From Cristatella mucedo (taxonomy: Eukaryota; Bryozoa; Phylactolaemata; Cristatellidae), in assembly GCA_009760855.2 (NCBI GenBank), contig WPIO01000002.1, positions 7,401,001 to 7,465,000 on the forward strand: a DNA stretch of 64,000 nt, read 5' to 3'. Of this stretch, positions 1-12,189 are shown one piece after another. The stretch's first letter is position 1. Each line of letters starts with the position of its first letter. Made by a program: the position numbers and the translations under genes. The notes below the pieces were generated by a model. That model made no database searches, was not told where the DNA came from, and saw only the letters and a program-made list of their open reading frames with translations.

Positions 1-1815
1 CTAAAAGTCCGTTTTCCTTGAGCCTAGATGTCGGAAGCTCAGCATTGGACTTCTGATCAAATCTTTGAGGTCATTTTGGTTGGGAACGTATGGCTTTCTC
101 TCCTCAGCCATATGTGTAAAATTGGAATCAGGGTCTACACTATATTCCTTGCTATCCGACTTACTTCTCTCTCCTTACGACGGCTGATCACTCTGGATGA
201 GTTGGGACAGGGAGCTCGGGGCAGTGTGTTGTGCTGGGTTAAAGGATTAAGGAATGTGGGGATACATGATGGTTAATGAGCTAGCACCAATTCATCGTTT
301 AGAAGGGTCCTGCAATCCACCACTGTCGCTTCGTTCCTATGTCTCGCTTATGTAGCAATTCCCTGCGTTTCCCTCCTTCTAGAATCACTATTTGATAATT
401 AAATAGCAATCCCTGATATGACTATTTGTACCCATCGTTTTTATAATTTGCTTGGTTTTGGGACTTTAGCCCTCCTACTGTAGGTGCCACTGCCGAATGC
501 AGTCGTGAGCAGTTGAGCTATCGTAAGGAATGTAATTGCTACTCTAAACAGTTGCTTTAGGGACTAGTCTCTGTTGGGCTTGGTGTTTAATGTGTTGTCT
601 TTGATTGCTTCAGGTTTGCATTAGGTTTTCTGGCTCGAGAATATCTATAATCACTCACTACTCCGTTAAGTGTGCTTAGGCCAACTGGTCGCACGATAGC
701 ACTAGATGCCGTAAATGAGAGAATTAAACGCGTTAGTTCCCCACCACCACATAACTTTTGCCTAATATGAAATAACTTCTGCTGATTAGAATAATAGTGA
801 AATGATTGTAGCATTTTACAGGTAGTTGCCATCGTATGGCATTCCCCCTCCGAATGCAGCAACCGTGTGATCTCCATTTCGCCTTAAAACCGGTCTCTCT
901 TAAGCAAACAGTCATGTCATGTCAGGTTTTTTATATCGTGTCATATCATGTTTGATATCATGTCATACCGTGTTTTATTAAAAGGCTTCTGTGCAAACCC
1001 TGAGCTCATTAAACTGGGCTGTTTAGGGTAAATATCACATAGTGCTGAGTAAACAACATAATACCTGAAGCCATTTTTGGTAACAATTTTGTGCTGGTCA
1101 TACCCTAGACATGACCAACTGAGAACAAGTTGCTGATTGTTCTCGTCGCAATTTCCACATTGGCATTGCTATCTTTAAGCCCTGCCAATGATTGACCGGT
1201 CTATATACTTTAAAAGCCAGTGAGACTCTGCTGGTGCGATATAAAGCAGGCCGACTGACCTGCTGCGTTTGTGTTTGGTTTTTTGCTGTTGCATAGATTC
1301 TCGGCCGAGGAGACCTTGCCGTGTGGCCTAAATCGTGCATGCCTGACAAACTAAATTCGTCTGTAAGCAGTGGCTATATAGAGAGCATCGATAGTGGATT
1401 TTTCTTAGCCATTGACTCCCAAGTTGTCAAACAGAGCCATGCTGTCAGATATATGGTGAATTGACTGCTATCGCAGAATGTGGAAGGTGAACTGACGATC
1501 GTAGCAGGGGTTTGCTGCACGTGCTGGTTTGCCAGTGTGCTACTTTCATGCTTCTACAGCACTAAGGTAGTTAGTCGGCAGTCCCAAACGGATGTCACCA
1601 GCTACCTTTGGGTTGCTTTATCAACCAGGATTAGGCTTATTGGGCCGGATGTTAGTGATAATATCATTGGCCAGTAAAGTCCTGGCGTTTTCTTCCTTTG
1701 GCAACAACTGACTGTTTATTGTGCTTCCTGTGTTAGTTGGCTAGTGTCATCAGATCGTAGATACCGTCATAGACTGTGTGGGTGTTCCTGTTGACATGTT
1801 TGTCGTTTCTTGCAG
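1..1815 (+). other. Presumed intron upstream of the last MARS2 exon
   Basis: This stretch ends in a pyrimidine-rich tract and TTGCAG directly before the MARS2 exon, so at least its right part is intron. I looked for earlier methionyl-tRNA synthetase exons and saw none. The open frames here are short and have no recognisable motif. No repeat family seen elsewhere in the window is obvious in it. Confidence 0.5.
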
Positions 1816-2171
1816 GTGCTGTGGACGATCATTTCAGTAACTTTAATTTCTTCAAAGGCATCGACGCCATCATGGCACAGCTTCGAGCTGCGAACGGCTT
1901 TGTAGAGCGCAGCAGACCTTGGGAGCTGCAGGATCAGAGCCAACGTGCTGCACTTGATCACGTACTTCATGTCGCAATGGAGTGCCTGCGAGTCTGCAGC
2001 ATACTTCTGCAGCCCGTTGTGCCTGTACTTAGCAGCACACTTCTTACCCGCCTCGGTGTGCATGAGTTTGAGCGTACTTTCGATGATGCATCCAAAATTA
2101 GCAAGCGTGAGACGCCTCGGCGGCTCTCGAGTAGCTCGGCAGCACCACTGTTTCCACGTTTAAAGAAGTGA
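1816..2171 (+). CDS. MARS2: Methionyl-tRNA synthetase, mitochondrial: C-terminal exon
   Basis: This exon encodes the last 117 residues of a class I methionyl-tRNA synthetase, the enzyme that charges tRNA-Met in the mitochondrion. It covers the all-helical anticodon-binding domain. Seen in the sequence: DDHFSNFNFFKGIDAI, then NGFVERSRPWEL (the conserved N-x-[FY]-[IV]-x-x-x-x-PW segment), then MECLRVCSILLQPVVPVLSS and LLTRLGV, and a final LFPRL just before the stop. The closing pattern fits the mitochondrial form, which lacks the EMAP-like extension of some cytosolic relatives. The exon starts after TTGCAG at 1811-1815; the first codon is split, so the intron is phase 1. The catalytic domain lies in exons upstream of the window. 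A poly(A) signal follows at 2499. Identification is from family knowledge and is strong for this domain. Confidence 0.88.
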
Positions 2172-2514
2172 TCATCGGTTGTCGTCAACTGTATTTTATC
2201 GTCCTGTCTCTGCCGTTAACGTTTGGTCACTGACCCTGACCCCTGATAGCTATTGACTGCTGCTGATTCGGGGCCAGTACGTACAGCAAGTCCTTGTGTC
2301 ATAATAGAAATTAGATTGACAACAAATGCATCTTTGTAGAGGAGCCAGATTTTCACTATTAAAATAATTTTGCTACGAGAGCGCTACGATGAATCGGAGT
2401 TACAGGTGCAATACCGTGCCTGAGTGGTCCAACTGTGAGCATGACTTGGCCATCAATCAATGATCTGTAAGCTTGCTTGAATGTGTATGTGCATAAAAAA
2501 TAAAATAGAAAATA
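2172..2514 (+). terminator. 3' UTR of MARS2 with poly(A) signal
   Basis: Non-coding sequence follows the MARS2 stop codon. AATAAA is at 2499-2504 in an A-rich stretch, and a SINE-A copy begins directly after it, so the transcript probably ends near 2515-2530. Confidence 0.5.
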
Positions 2515-2662
2515 GTAGCTAATTTGAGAGCCTCATTTGTATAGCGGCAGAAGAGCCTTGGCGGCTATCGCTAACGCTTGCAGTTGGCAATCAAGGATCG
2601 CCCACTGCAGGATGCGAACCTACGACCTCGGTCGTGGGCTCTATCACGGCCCACGACGAGAC
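2515..2662 (-). mobile_element. SINE-A copy 1 (tRNA-derived)
   Basis: On the minus strand it carries the box-B-like GGTTCGCATCC, then GGGCGATCC, then the family body ending near AGGCTCTCAAATTAGCT. It aligns by eye with the five other SINE-A copies (about 24.8, 27.5, 44.0, 48.4 and 52.5 kb). The head is degraded. Confidence 0.7.
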
Positions 2663-4854
2663 AGAGACAGACAGACGATCATGTAAATGGACAATATCAT
2701 CACGTTTCTTAGCGAAATGTTGTCAATTAAACGGATTTGAAATAGTTGTCAGCTAGCGATAGAGAGCAGTTTTGAAGATAGCATTTATTATATTGCAGAT
2801 TATGTTAAGTTGTTTTATATATTGCTGCAGGAGCAGATCAGATGACGTATAAGCTGATTTGTGATCTGCTTAAGGCATAGGCAACGACCCACAGGTCTGC
2901 TGCATCCTCGTTCGCATCGAGCTGGCCAAGGACATTGCTGTACGCCACTTCAGCCAACTTTTGTATACGTGTTTAAAACTGTGTTTGAGAAAATAGCTAT
3001 AACTTACACTGTTTACTTACTCAGCCCCCGACTGTCCGGTTTCCTGTACTAAGCTGGGTATTAAAATGAGCTTAAAAACCATGAAGTTCTGTCGCTAAAG
3101 AGTCGGAATAAATAAACTGTTGGCTGCAAGAAACAGGCAAGTTCTCCCGGCCATTCAGCTCTTGAGCAAGCACATTAACTAGATAAGAGCAATACGCTGC
3201 ACAACTTCAATCATGGCTAACGACCGTTAATCTTAACCGTTTACATCTGAGAGTAGAAACATGAAACAAGTCCGTGATAGCTGAGCCGATTGGACCTGAC
3301 GGGCATCGCGGCGATGTGTTTTGCTCGAGGGCCGACTTCTTAGTACCCTAGCCGCGTCCCAGTAGCAGGCTCCCGATAATAATGAGCAAACGCGGCCGCA
3401 AGTAATGACTTGGTTAGTAAATGTCCACACGCAGCAGTGCTTGAAAGACTCGTGTCTTTCGTGGGCGTAAGTTGATCCTAGTCAACAGCTCCTTCGCGAC
3501 CATCAGCGATAAGTGTTCGCTGGCTGCATGAAGGTGTACAAGTGAAGAAAAGCCCCGAATGAACAGCTTCGTTTGGCCTAGTTTCACAGTTAAGAGGTCT
3601 GAGTCGTAATCCGCGAATAGAATCGACTGAGTTGAAGCTATAGCGAATACTCAAGAGAACGCATAGCGAAAACCGGACGTCCGCAAGAATTCGTCGACTT
3701 AGCCAACTGGCCCATGCGCGAGTCCGTTTTGAAAATATGCACGTGTCAATCTGGGCATTTGTGCGTGTTCTTGAGTGTATCGTTACCACATTACTGATGT
3801 AGCTGACCGCCCCGAGTTGTCTTTTAGAGCTATTAACTCGCGGAGGATAACAGCATCATTTGGGTGGCTTTAAACTGGCGAAAATGCCTCTACATGCCGA
3901 CGCTACATCGTGGTTTCGGTGTCTCCGTTAGCACCTTTGATAAATGGTAGCCTCTATTTGAATCTGTAGGGTAGTACTCTCGACCGCCATTGCCGGACTA
4001 CTGCAGCTCACAAATCATTCTAAATGCGTACCGCGTGATAGAGCTCGTGGCTAGCGAATCCCCACCCCGTGTTCTTAGTTCCTTGCTGAAAATGTACGCC
4101 GTATCAGGCGACCTCGGCGTCGGTCTCTGCAGGGGCCACTGCCGAGTTGCACATCCATCGACTGCTTAACCCAGTCGATGGCAACAATTCATCTGCTTCG
4201 AACAGCTGACGCTGACGTACGTATTCCGCTCTTCCTTAGGAAAACGAGAGGCACACAAAAACGAGGCCCCCGTTGCTTTGCATCATGTATCAATGGGTCA
4301 CCGGCTACCAGTAGGCACTCCAACAAGCGAAGCAAGCATGGCGAGCGACTACTCGAAAATTCCTTCCTGTGCAGGAAAAGCTTTGTCCTACCACTACTTA
4401 ATACATGCGCCCTAGCTCGTATTGCCCAACGCGTTCTCTGACGTCACTACCTGTTGCCGCATTGCCCCTAGTCCGTTCCGTCTAACGTATCGAACGCTAC
4501 CAAAGCTGACGCTGCCATAGTAATGGCCAAGCATACGACTTCTCCAAGCTCCGCCGTGTAGCCTTGAATGACTCGAGGCCTCAAACGCCCTCTGCAGCAT
4601 TCTACGTGAGCAGCATTGACTGAAACGCCGTATATTGCAAAGTAGTGGATTGCAAGCTCTACACTTCAGAAACAGTTCGAAGGATATGATCAAAAAGTCC
4701 AAATCCGCAATATGAACAGAAAAATAAAAATTTCGCAATTATCTCGAGACGCGATTTCTAGCGCTCATTACCACAGTACGAGGGATTAACTTGTAGGACT
4801 ATTCGAAATTAGGGACGCTGGGAGACAGGCCGATAGAGCAGCAGGCCGATTATA
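2663..4854. other. No recognisable gene
   Basis: About 2.2 kb of mixed-composition sequence. Frames at 2861-3052, 3478-3789 and 4178-4441 have no family motif, convincing splice context or biased composition. I see no repeat from the families described elsewhere in the window. Confidence 0.4.
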
Positions 4855-5603
4855 AAAGTCGGCCTACTTTCAGCTACATAACATTGCTAAAATTCGGGCT
4901 TGTTTAGGTAAGGATACCACGTATAAGTTGGTTCAAGCATTCGTGACATCCCGTCTCGACTTCTGCCACTCACTGCTTACTGGCCTACCGGCATGTGCGA
5001 TCAGGCGATTGTAGCTGGTGCAAAACTCTGCAGCTAGGCTTGTCTGTCGTGAGCGTCACAGTTGCCACATTACACCACTTCTCGCCGACCTGCAGAGGCT
5101 CCCAGTCAAGCAACGGATTGACTTCAAGGTTTTTTCGCTCACTTTTAGGTCACTCATTCTTTGGCTCCAGCCTATCTCTCAGATGTACTCCCCCACCAGG
5201 CCAAGCATCGTACCACCCGCTTCTCGGAATCCAACAGTCTAGAAATACCCCGTACAAACCTCAAATCCTTTGGAGACCGTGCATTTAGTTCGTATGGTCC
5301 CAAAGCCTGGAACTCACTCCCAACTTGCGTCAGAACAACCCCTGACTTGACCACATTGAAAAAGAACTTAAAAACACACCTAGTTAAGACAGCATTTAGT
5401 GGGTCCCTGTGATTCGTCCTTGATGTGCTTATACGTGCTGACACTGTGCATGCTGCCACTAACCATGTTATTCGTGTTGATAATCAAGCATGATATTACC
5501 CACCATTCAATCGCGTTTACCTTTGCAGCGAGTGTAAATCGCCTAAAAAGAGATTGAACTCTCTGAGGGCGCTTTATCAAGTGCATTATTATTATTATTA
5601 TTT
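4855..5603 (+). mobile_element. LINE-1 family, 5'-truncated 3' end
   Basis: Remains of the end of ORF2 of a CR1/L2-group (Jockey superfamily) non-LTR retrotransposon. The frames encode the post-RT region, with [21 protein letters not shown] and [19 protein letters not shown] spread over shifted frames. It ends in the family tail (about 5525-5580: GCGCCTA, AGAGATTGAACTCTCTGAGG, GCGCTTTATCAAGTGCATT) followed by ATT repeats to about 5603. Frameshifts and stops show it is dead. Confidence 0.85.
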
Positions 5604-6675
5604 TGCAGCATTTACGTATTTTCAAAACTGGCTCTCAACAGTTAGCCCGGCCAGGATGGGACGGTGGCATCCGGGTCGACGGCAAGCCTTGGCAAATGCC
5701 GAGCATGGCAGAGCCGGCTCGATCGGGCAGAGGGAAGGGGCAGGGGCAACCGACCCTAGCATCGGAGGAGCTGCCAGTCGGTCGCAGGACTCCGGCCGAA
5801 AGCTGGTGGGGAACCGGAAGATGGCGCCGGCCTCTCAGTCTCGGAGCGACGGAGGTGACGCTGAGACCATGCGGGCGGCGGCAGCAGCGCAGCCGATCGG
5901 ATCGAAACGCTTCGGGCGGTAGCAGCCTCCGGGCGCCTCGCCTTACCACCACCTCCAAGCTCCTACCGGCTCCCCATACACGGCGAGTTGTAGAAGTGAT
6001 AAAGGAGACGATGATGGTTGCGGTGATAAAGCTTGCACAGTTGACCAAAGTCTGAGCAGCCGCCGCCCGTCAGTACGTTTCGAAAATTGTAATTGAACCA
6101 CGAGGGTGCAGTGGCGAAGTCAACGTTGTCTGCTCTTTTTAGGCGAGGCCTAAAAGGTCTCGAGCTGACGACTAGACAACAACGCCGCCAGTTGCCTAAC
6201 CTCTTGACTGACTGGCAAAGGATGAAAATGCTGGCATGCACGCCTCGCCGAAGTCGAGTTCCCGAAAGCGGGCACCGCCACAGCGAGCTTCTTTGCAATC
6301 GCCCTGGGGAAGCTGCTGCTGAGCGAAACGACACTTTTGCTGACAGCAGCCAATGTTGCTCGTGGTGCAGGCGAAGGAAGCAACCTGTGAGTGCTCTGGG
6401 GGGCATCAACTCTCGCGGCGGCGGTGGAGGCGGCAAGAGCCGATGGACTGGCGCGGCAAAGGCGGCTGCCGCTGGAAAGTGAGCGATCGGGCAATTAGCG
6501 CAGGCGATCCTCCCGACAGGGTTCGAATCAAAATCTTCACTCGTCCGCCGATGGCTAGCTGATGATTATCGTGCGGATGAGCAATGGCCAGCCGGCCGGC
6601 CACTATGCACCGCTGCAGTTCGGTTCACTTCTGCCTCAAAGGCAGCTGCTAACTGTCACCCGCGTACCGGTCACG
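5604..6675. other. GC-rich stretch without a clear gene (may hold the 3' UTR of gene A)
   Basis: GC-rich sequence with several overlapping open frames on both strands, as expected by chance at this composition. It lies downstream of the minus-strand helical gene that ends at 6676, so part may be its 3' UTR. I saw no AATAAA on that strand close to the stop. Confidence 0.35.
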
Positions 6676-7325
6676 TCACGTATCTCGCAGGTAGGTGAAA
6701 ACTCTCAGCTGACTGTGCAAGACGTCGTGCGCGGCAACCATCATGGCAGCGTTCCTCATCTTACGCAGCAGCACGTTCGGTATCGCCTGCGGCACCGAGG
6801 TACGAGGGCGTACGGAGGAGCCGCTAGCGGGCAACCTCGCAGTCAGCCACTGCAGCTGCCGCTTCGCCAGCCGCGCGGACGATAGCAACTGCTCCATGGC
6901 CATGAGCGAGGGAGAACTGCCCGCGTCGTGGCTTTCGGCGTTCACGGCGCGTTCCAAGAACGCTAGGAGATCCGAAATTCGATTAAGCTCCTCAGCCAGG
7001 CATTCGCCAACCTGCAAGAGTACGATTCCGCTGTAAGCTGGAGCCGCCGGAGCCGATCACGCTCGAACCGGCACCGCCGCTGCTACTACTCATGCCTCTC
7101 CTGCTTTTACTCCTTCCGCCGCTCGCGCTACTCCTGCCCCTGCCACTCCTGCTGCCGCTGCCGCCGCCGCCGCTGCCGAGATGGAAATGAAGCGAATGCG
7201 CAGTACCGAGCGGATGCTGCGGCGTGCGCATGTCTGGCCCTGGCCTCCGGCGAAAGAGAGCGAAACGAGCGTCCGCTCTGGGGTTCCGCCGGTTCCGCAT
7301 CGAGTAGCGCGATGGACGCGATCGC

Positions 7326-7418
<93 letters not shown>

Positions 7419-7754
7419 AACTCTTTACCTGGCGTGCGTCTCGAGAGCCGCCGACGATGGCACCGCCGCATTGTTGGCCAACGAATGCCGACGGGAATCC
7501 CTCGTCATGCAAAGCGGAGACCGCCGTCTGATGGTGCCAGCCGGCGGGCAGATCGGCCTGCAGCGAAGCAGCGATCGCTGTCGCGACGCCACGCGCGGAG
7601 AGCGGCCACTGGCGCCGGTCGGTAGCTCGGCGGAAGCGCGGCGGCCGCGGCAACGTACCATGGCGAGCCGTCGACAGTTGCTCACCTCGCTCATCATGCT
7701 GTGCGAGTACAAACCGATGAGATGGACGAGAGGATGGACCCAGGAGGTCGACAT
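6676..7754 (-). CDS. Small helical protein gene A (143 aa, two exons), unrecognised family
   Basis: I do not recognise this family. Two exons are inferred: exon 1 at 7754-7659 (32 codons) and exon 2 at 7011-6676 (111 codons plus stop). The 647-bp intron starts GTACGT, ends CTCTTGCAG and is phase 0. The model rests on a paralogue at 20587-22313 with the same architecture. Both exons 1 are exactly 32 codons and share L9, H11, L12, Y16, S19, M21, C27, R29 and L30. Both exons 2 have C36, E39, E40 and R43 at identical offsets, then AME, LAK.Q and RNAAM (here R118-M122). The predicted protein is almost entirely amphipathic helix: one helix in exon 1 and about three in exon 2. The N-terminus is mildly hydrophobic and could be a weak signal peptide or the first helix of a bundle. 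The intron holds a long CCG repeat on this strand. No TATA is seen close to the ATG; a TATATAC-like motif lies about 210 bp upstream. Confidence 0.68.
7325..7418. repeat. (GGC)n trinucleotide repeat, about 31 units
   Basis: A nearly pure GCG/GGC tract inside the intron of gene A. It gives rise to the poly-Ala, poly-Arg and poly-Pro frames on both strands, which I do not regard as coding. Confidence 0.97.
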
Positions 7755-9207
7755 CGTGGCGAACGTGGCCGCGTACCTACCTCCCGGCGGGCGCTCCGTG
7801 TCTCCTCGCTCTCGATGGAGAGAGAGAGCGGGTCACCGCGATGCGGAGGCGGCCCGACCCACGCGCCGTCGCCGTCCTTCGCGCGCAGCGTCCGAGCGGT
7901 ACTGACTGCGGACGGCTGAGCCGACGCGGGGCTTCCAGACCAGCGGGTGCCGTCGTCGCGAGCGTATATATTTGAAGGCGAAGCGTCGCGTTCGCGCGCA
8001 CGAGCGCTCCGGCTCTGCGAAGGGGGCGGGGCGACCGCCTCCGCCGCCGCCGCCCGAGGCAGAGCCATCGCCGAGACACGCGGTTGCAAGGGGAGGGGGG
8101 GGCAGAGCGTGGGCCCAGCCGGTCGGCCGGTAGGCCAGTCGGCCAGCGGAGCGGAGAAGATTGATGGCGCGCTCTGCAGCCTGATTCGAGTGGAGCCCCG
8201 GCAACGTCGCGCGCGAGCAGCCGCCGGCGGCGGCGGCCCACGCAGGCGGCGGCACGGCCGAGCCGTCGTCCCTAGCAGCGTGCGCTCCCGATCCTAGTCT
8301 AGCCGATCCTAGATCGCGATCCTAGATCTAGCGCTCCCGATCCTGGTCGCGCCGATCTGAGGAGATTTGTAGCCGCGCGACGACCGCCGCCGCCGCTGAG
8401 CGCATTATCCGTTGCGGCCGGCGAACGAGGCGGCGACTCGAGAGCGTCGGTCGAGCTTGCGACGCAGAGGCCGGCTCCCTACTTGTGCATAGCAGGCGCA
8501 CGCAGCACTACGCGCCGCGGGCTGCAACTGCGATCAGGCGCCGAGCGGCGGGCTCAGCTAGCGCCAGCTCGCATCGCTCCGAGTATCGCGCGAGGGTCAA
8601 GGCCGCTAAACCACTCAGGGTGCTCATTTTGGGAGGCGGGGCGGCTTCGCGACGTGCGGGGCGCCCGGCAGGAATGAATGCGCGAACGATTTCTTGCCGC
8701 CTTGAGCTGGCACCCTTCAGGCGCTCGGGCGGCGACGGCGGCGAGGGGCCTCCGCGGCGCCGCCGCCGCCACCCCTGGGCTAGTCGCGGCGGCGCGCTCC
8801 CCGCAAATTCTGGCTGTCACCTCGCATCGAGGAAGGAACAGCGCCTGCTGCGAAGGTCGATTGCGGAAAATTCCTTCTTACATTTCTGCCTGTCCGCCAG
8901 AGGCGTGGTGTGGCAGAGACTGGCTCCGCGGGTGCTCTAAAGGCTGCGACGTGAGCGCCAGCCGCCGGCATTCGGGCGGCTGGCGCTCGACGAGCGATTG
9001 CCGGCGAGCGCGTGCGTCCGTCACAAGCAGCAGCGGGACGCAGGGGAATGCTGCGGCGCTTTCCGCTTCCGACGGTAGTGGCGTAGCTTCAGCGCGGGCT
9101 CGTTCGTTCTTGTGCGCCGACTCGCAACGGAGGTCGGCCGCTGACCGCACTCGGGGCATCGCGCGAGGGACGCTGCTACCAGCTTATCGAGAGAGTCAGT
9201 TGCCTTA
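7755..9207. other. GC-rich CpG-dense stretch upstream of gene A
   Basis: Very GC- and CpG-rich sequence with long overlapping frames in all phases, low-complexity products and no family motif. On the minus strand AAATATATAC (about 7962-7971) is a possible TATA element for gene A. Behaviour as a promoter or CpG island is inferred from composition only. Confidence 0.4.
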
Positions 9208-9217
9208 GGGCGCCTGT

Positions 9218-9246
9218 CTTGTTATTATTATTATTATTATTATTAA
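9218..9246. repeat. (TTA)n microsatellite
   Basis: Eight or more ATT units, followed by a shorter run after AAACGTCTC. It resembles the ATT run that ends LINE-1 copies, but no LINE tail precedes it here. Confidence 0.85.
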
Positions 9247-9739
9247 ACGTCTCATTATTATTGCGATTCCTGTAAAGAGCACCGCCTCACCAAATAGCCT
9301 GCTGCAGCGACGCTTGCAAACGTCTGAAGCATGCCGCAATGCGGTCGAGCAGCACCGAAGCGCCGACTTAACCCTTCTTTAACTACCAAGACAAATCCGC
9401 ACGAGGCGTACGCTTCGCACCGCCTGCGAATCCCCGCGGGGAGGAACGCTGGGGGAACGCCACTTTTCAATTGCATCCTACTAGCCGAAGACGAAGCGCT
9501 AAATTCAATGGCGTCCAAAAGCTTGCAAAGTTTGTAAGCAGCTGTTTTAAAGGCAGCTCTGTTTCCGATCCCCAGATTCTCCAGACTCTATGCTACGCTG
9601 TTACTGGCTAGGCTTACTAGGCGCAAGCTTGAGGAAGCGTGGCAAAGATTAGGACTGACTGTCCATCGACGGCCAGACTGGGGCTACTGTAGATCATACA
9701 AATCGATCGTAGGGAAAGGTTAGGTATAACTTCTTAATG
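9247..9739. other. No recognisable gene
   Basis: Only short frames without motifs. The sequence leads into a LINE-1 fragment whose left boundary I cannot place exactly. Confidence 0.4.
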
Positions 9740-11625
9740 AATATTGTTGAATCACAATGCACAATACCCAAACGTTGATGTCTGCCGTCAACCGTCTCCT
9801 TAAGCGCTCGCAGATAAGCTCATTACCAAGAGATTTGTATGGTGATCTAGCTGATCTAACTGAATTCAGCTTCTCTAGCTACTTTATCTACAAGATAGAG
9901 GCAAGATCAAAGAGAGAAAATGCCTCAAGTACCGCATACTCAGTGGAACCCTCCACCAAAGTGCTATCACCACAGGAATCCTCTTCCTCGACTCTTTGCA
10001 GTAACTCAACAGATGTTTTCAAGGCTGTCACGAGTGTCTCCATTCTGAAATTCATTTGCCCCTCAGAAAAGACTACTAGTCCATTGAAACCGGTTCCCAC
10101 CTTACTACTTCCACGATGCAAATGTCTACTCCTGTCAGGCATAAATAAGACAATAAATATGCCCTTAGCCCCAGATCTTTTCACTGCACCTTTAGGAAAG
10201 GCAGTGGTCAAGCAACTAATTAGGAAAGCGACACTAGACCAAGAGCACTTGAGCAACTGTTGCCCAATCACCCTGCTGCCGTTCCTATCAAAGACTCGGG
10301 AATGAGAGACCGACCAATTAAACTCGTATTTTGGAACTTCAAACCTACCAAGTAAGCTCCACTCTGATTTTAGAGCTAGTCACTCCACAGAGTCAGCATT
10401 GCTTCGGGTGTATAACGACCGTTTTAGGGATGCAAGCTTACGTTAAGTCTCTTGATTTTTTGCTCGATATTTCGACAGCGTTTGATACCGTTGATCACAA
10501 AGTCGTTCTCGAGCGCCTCTCATCTCGCCGGGCATCACTGGCACTGCACTGCAATGGTTACTCTCCTTCGTCCGCGGGAAACTCCACTGTGATTGATGTA
10601 TAAGCAGGTATCAAGGTATAATATGAGGAGGAGCCACTAAAGGACGCAGTATCTCTCAGAGCTTTGTGCCCGCTCGGTCCGCTTCTTTTCGCAATTTGTA
10701 CTCTCACTCTTGTCGACTCACTCTTGTCGACATGGTAGCCAAGCCCAGTCTAGGCTTTCACTTTTTGCAGATGACACGCATGTCTACCTATGGTTTGATC
10801 TACTACAGGCCGTCCAACACATCAAAGTTTATCAACTCCCTTGTTGCATCTATTGCTGACATCCATACATAAATGACAGAAAACTTTCTCAGATTAAATG
10901 ACGATAAAACCAACTTACTACTTGTGGGCAAACCAAGTGTGACTCAACAATTTGAATGTTTAACGCTCATAATTGGCTCTATCAGCATGCCTCCCGTAGC
11001 CCCTGTACAGAATCTAGGTGTCCTGTCCTGTTCCAAAGTGACCTTGTACTAGAGTGACCTTGCCTCGTCAGCTCCACAGTCAAGTCTGCTCACTTTCAGC
11101 TATGTAACTTTGCAAGAACTCGGACCTGCTTAGACGGGGATACCACATCCAAGTTGCTCAAGGCATTTGTGAAAAACCGGGCGCTTACAGTCGGTGCAAA
11201 ACTCGGCAGCTAGGCTTGTCCATCGTGAGCTAGCATTTGCCACATTACACTACTTCTTGCCGACCTGCAGTACCTCCCAACAAGTCAAGCAAGTCAAGCA
11301 GCTCTCACCGAATTCAAGGTTCTGTCACTGTCACTTTACGATCCCTTCATTCTTTGGCTCCAGCCTACTTGTCAGATCTACTTCTCAACCAGGCAACGCA
11401 TCGTACCACTCGCTTTTCTGAATAAATCGCTTACCTACACCTCATGCGAACCTTAAATCCTTTAGAGATCGTACCTTTAGCTCGTATGCTTCAAAACCCC
11501 GTGAGTCACTGCCGACTGATGTCACGACATTCCCTTGAATTTGCATATTTAGCGGTCCGCGTGATTCGACCTTTGTGCACTTATGCGTGCTGACACTGTG
11601 CATGCTTCCCTGAATGAAGTCCATA
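9740..11625 (+). mobile_element. LINE-1 family, long degraded ORF2 fragment
   Basis: The longest LINE-1 fragment here. The frame at 9757-10305 matches the segment between endonuclease and reverse transcriptase (LMSAVNRLLKRS, then the QEHLSNCCPITLLPFLSK stretch that opens the RT domain). Next come degraded RT motifs: LLDISTAFDTVDHKVVLERL (motif A region, about 10460-10520) and the segment preceding motif B. Post-RT sequence with NSAARLV runs at 11194-11421. The end is 3'-truncated and abuts a LINE-2 fragment. There are many stops and frameshifts and no YADD. Confidence 0.82.
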
Positions 11626-12095
11626 CGCTGACCCACAAGGCCAAGGCCACGGCTTCACTGCTTCGCACCCAGCTGCACAGCTGCTCCAGATCCAGCTTCA
11701 GCTCGTACCTTCAGGTTCTCTATGGAAAATAAACTAGCCGTTCTAGTCCTTCACTTAAAGACCGTTGGCGACAGAAACTTTCGCTCTGCAGGCCCTAGAC
11801 TACGGAAATCGCTTCCACAATGCAACGACATCTACTCACGTGCTTCCGACTCGTGCGGCTTATTCTTTCCAAGCGTACTGAGCAATACATTTTCCTCACT
11901 AACTCAACTGCTCTCACCTGAGCTCAACTAAGCTTCTCGTTTTCTCGTTGTTGCGTGAGAGACGAAGTCCATTGGCTATCGCATGCTTGACGAAAGTCGC
12001 CACGGCTTTGAGTAGGCTATAAAAAACCTCCAGGGTAACACCCACTTAGTCCTTATGGCTTCGCGGAGTTACAAACGGAGCTAAATTAACATTAT
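11626..12095 (+). mobile_element. LINE-2 family 3' fragment
   Basis: Matches by eye the copies at 47.8-48.4 and 63.4-63.9 kb: a segment encoding ENKLAVLVLHLKTVGDRNF, then a GAGACGAAGTCCATTGGCTA-like stretch, and TGGCTTCGCGGAGTTACAAA near the 3' end. It is broken by frameshifts. Confidence 0.72.
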
Positions 12096-12114
12096 TATGA
12101 TTGGTGAGACCAAG

Positions 12115-12116
12115 AG

Positions 12117-12187
<71 letters not shown>
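12115..12187. repeat. (GA)n microsatellite
   Basis: About 36 uninterrupted GA units after an AAGAGAAAGAAAGA lead-in. Confidence 0.97.

Positions 12188-12189
<2 letters not shown>

Noticed and set aside
7090-7905. Long frames with poly-Ala, poly-Arg or poly-Pro runs on both strands
   Set aside because: They are translations of the GGC repeat. The real coding evidence here is the conserved exon pair of gene A on the minus strand, outside the repeat.
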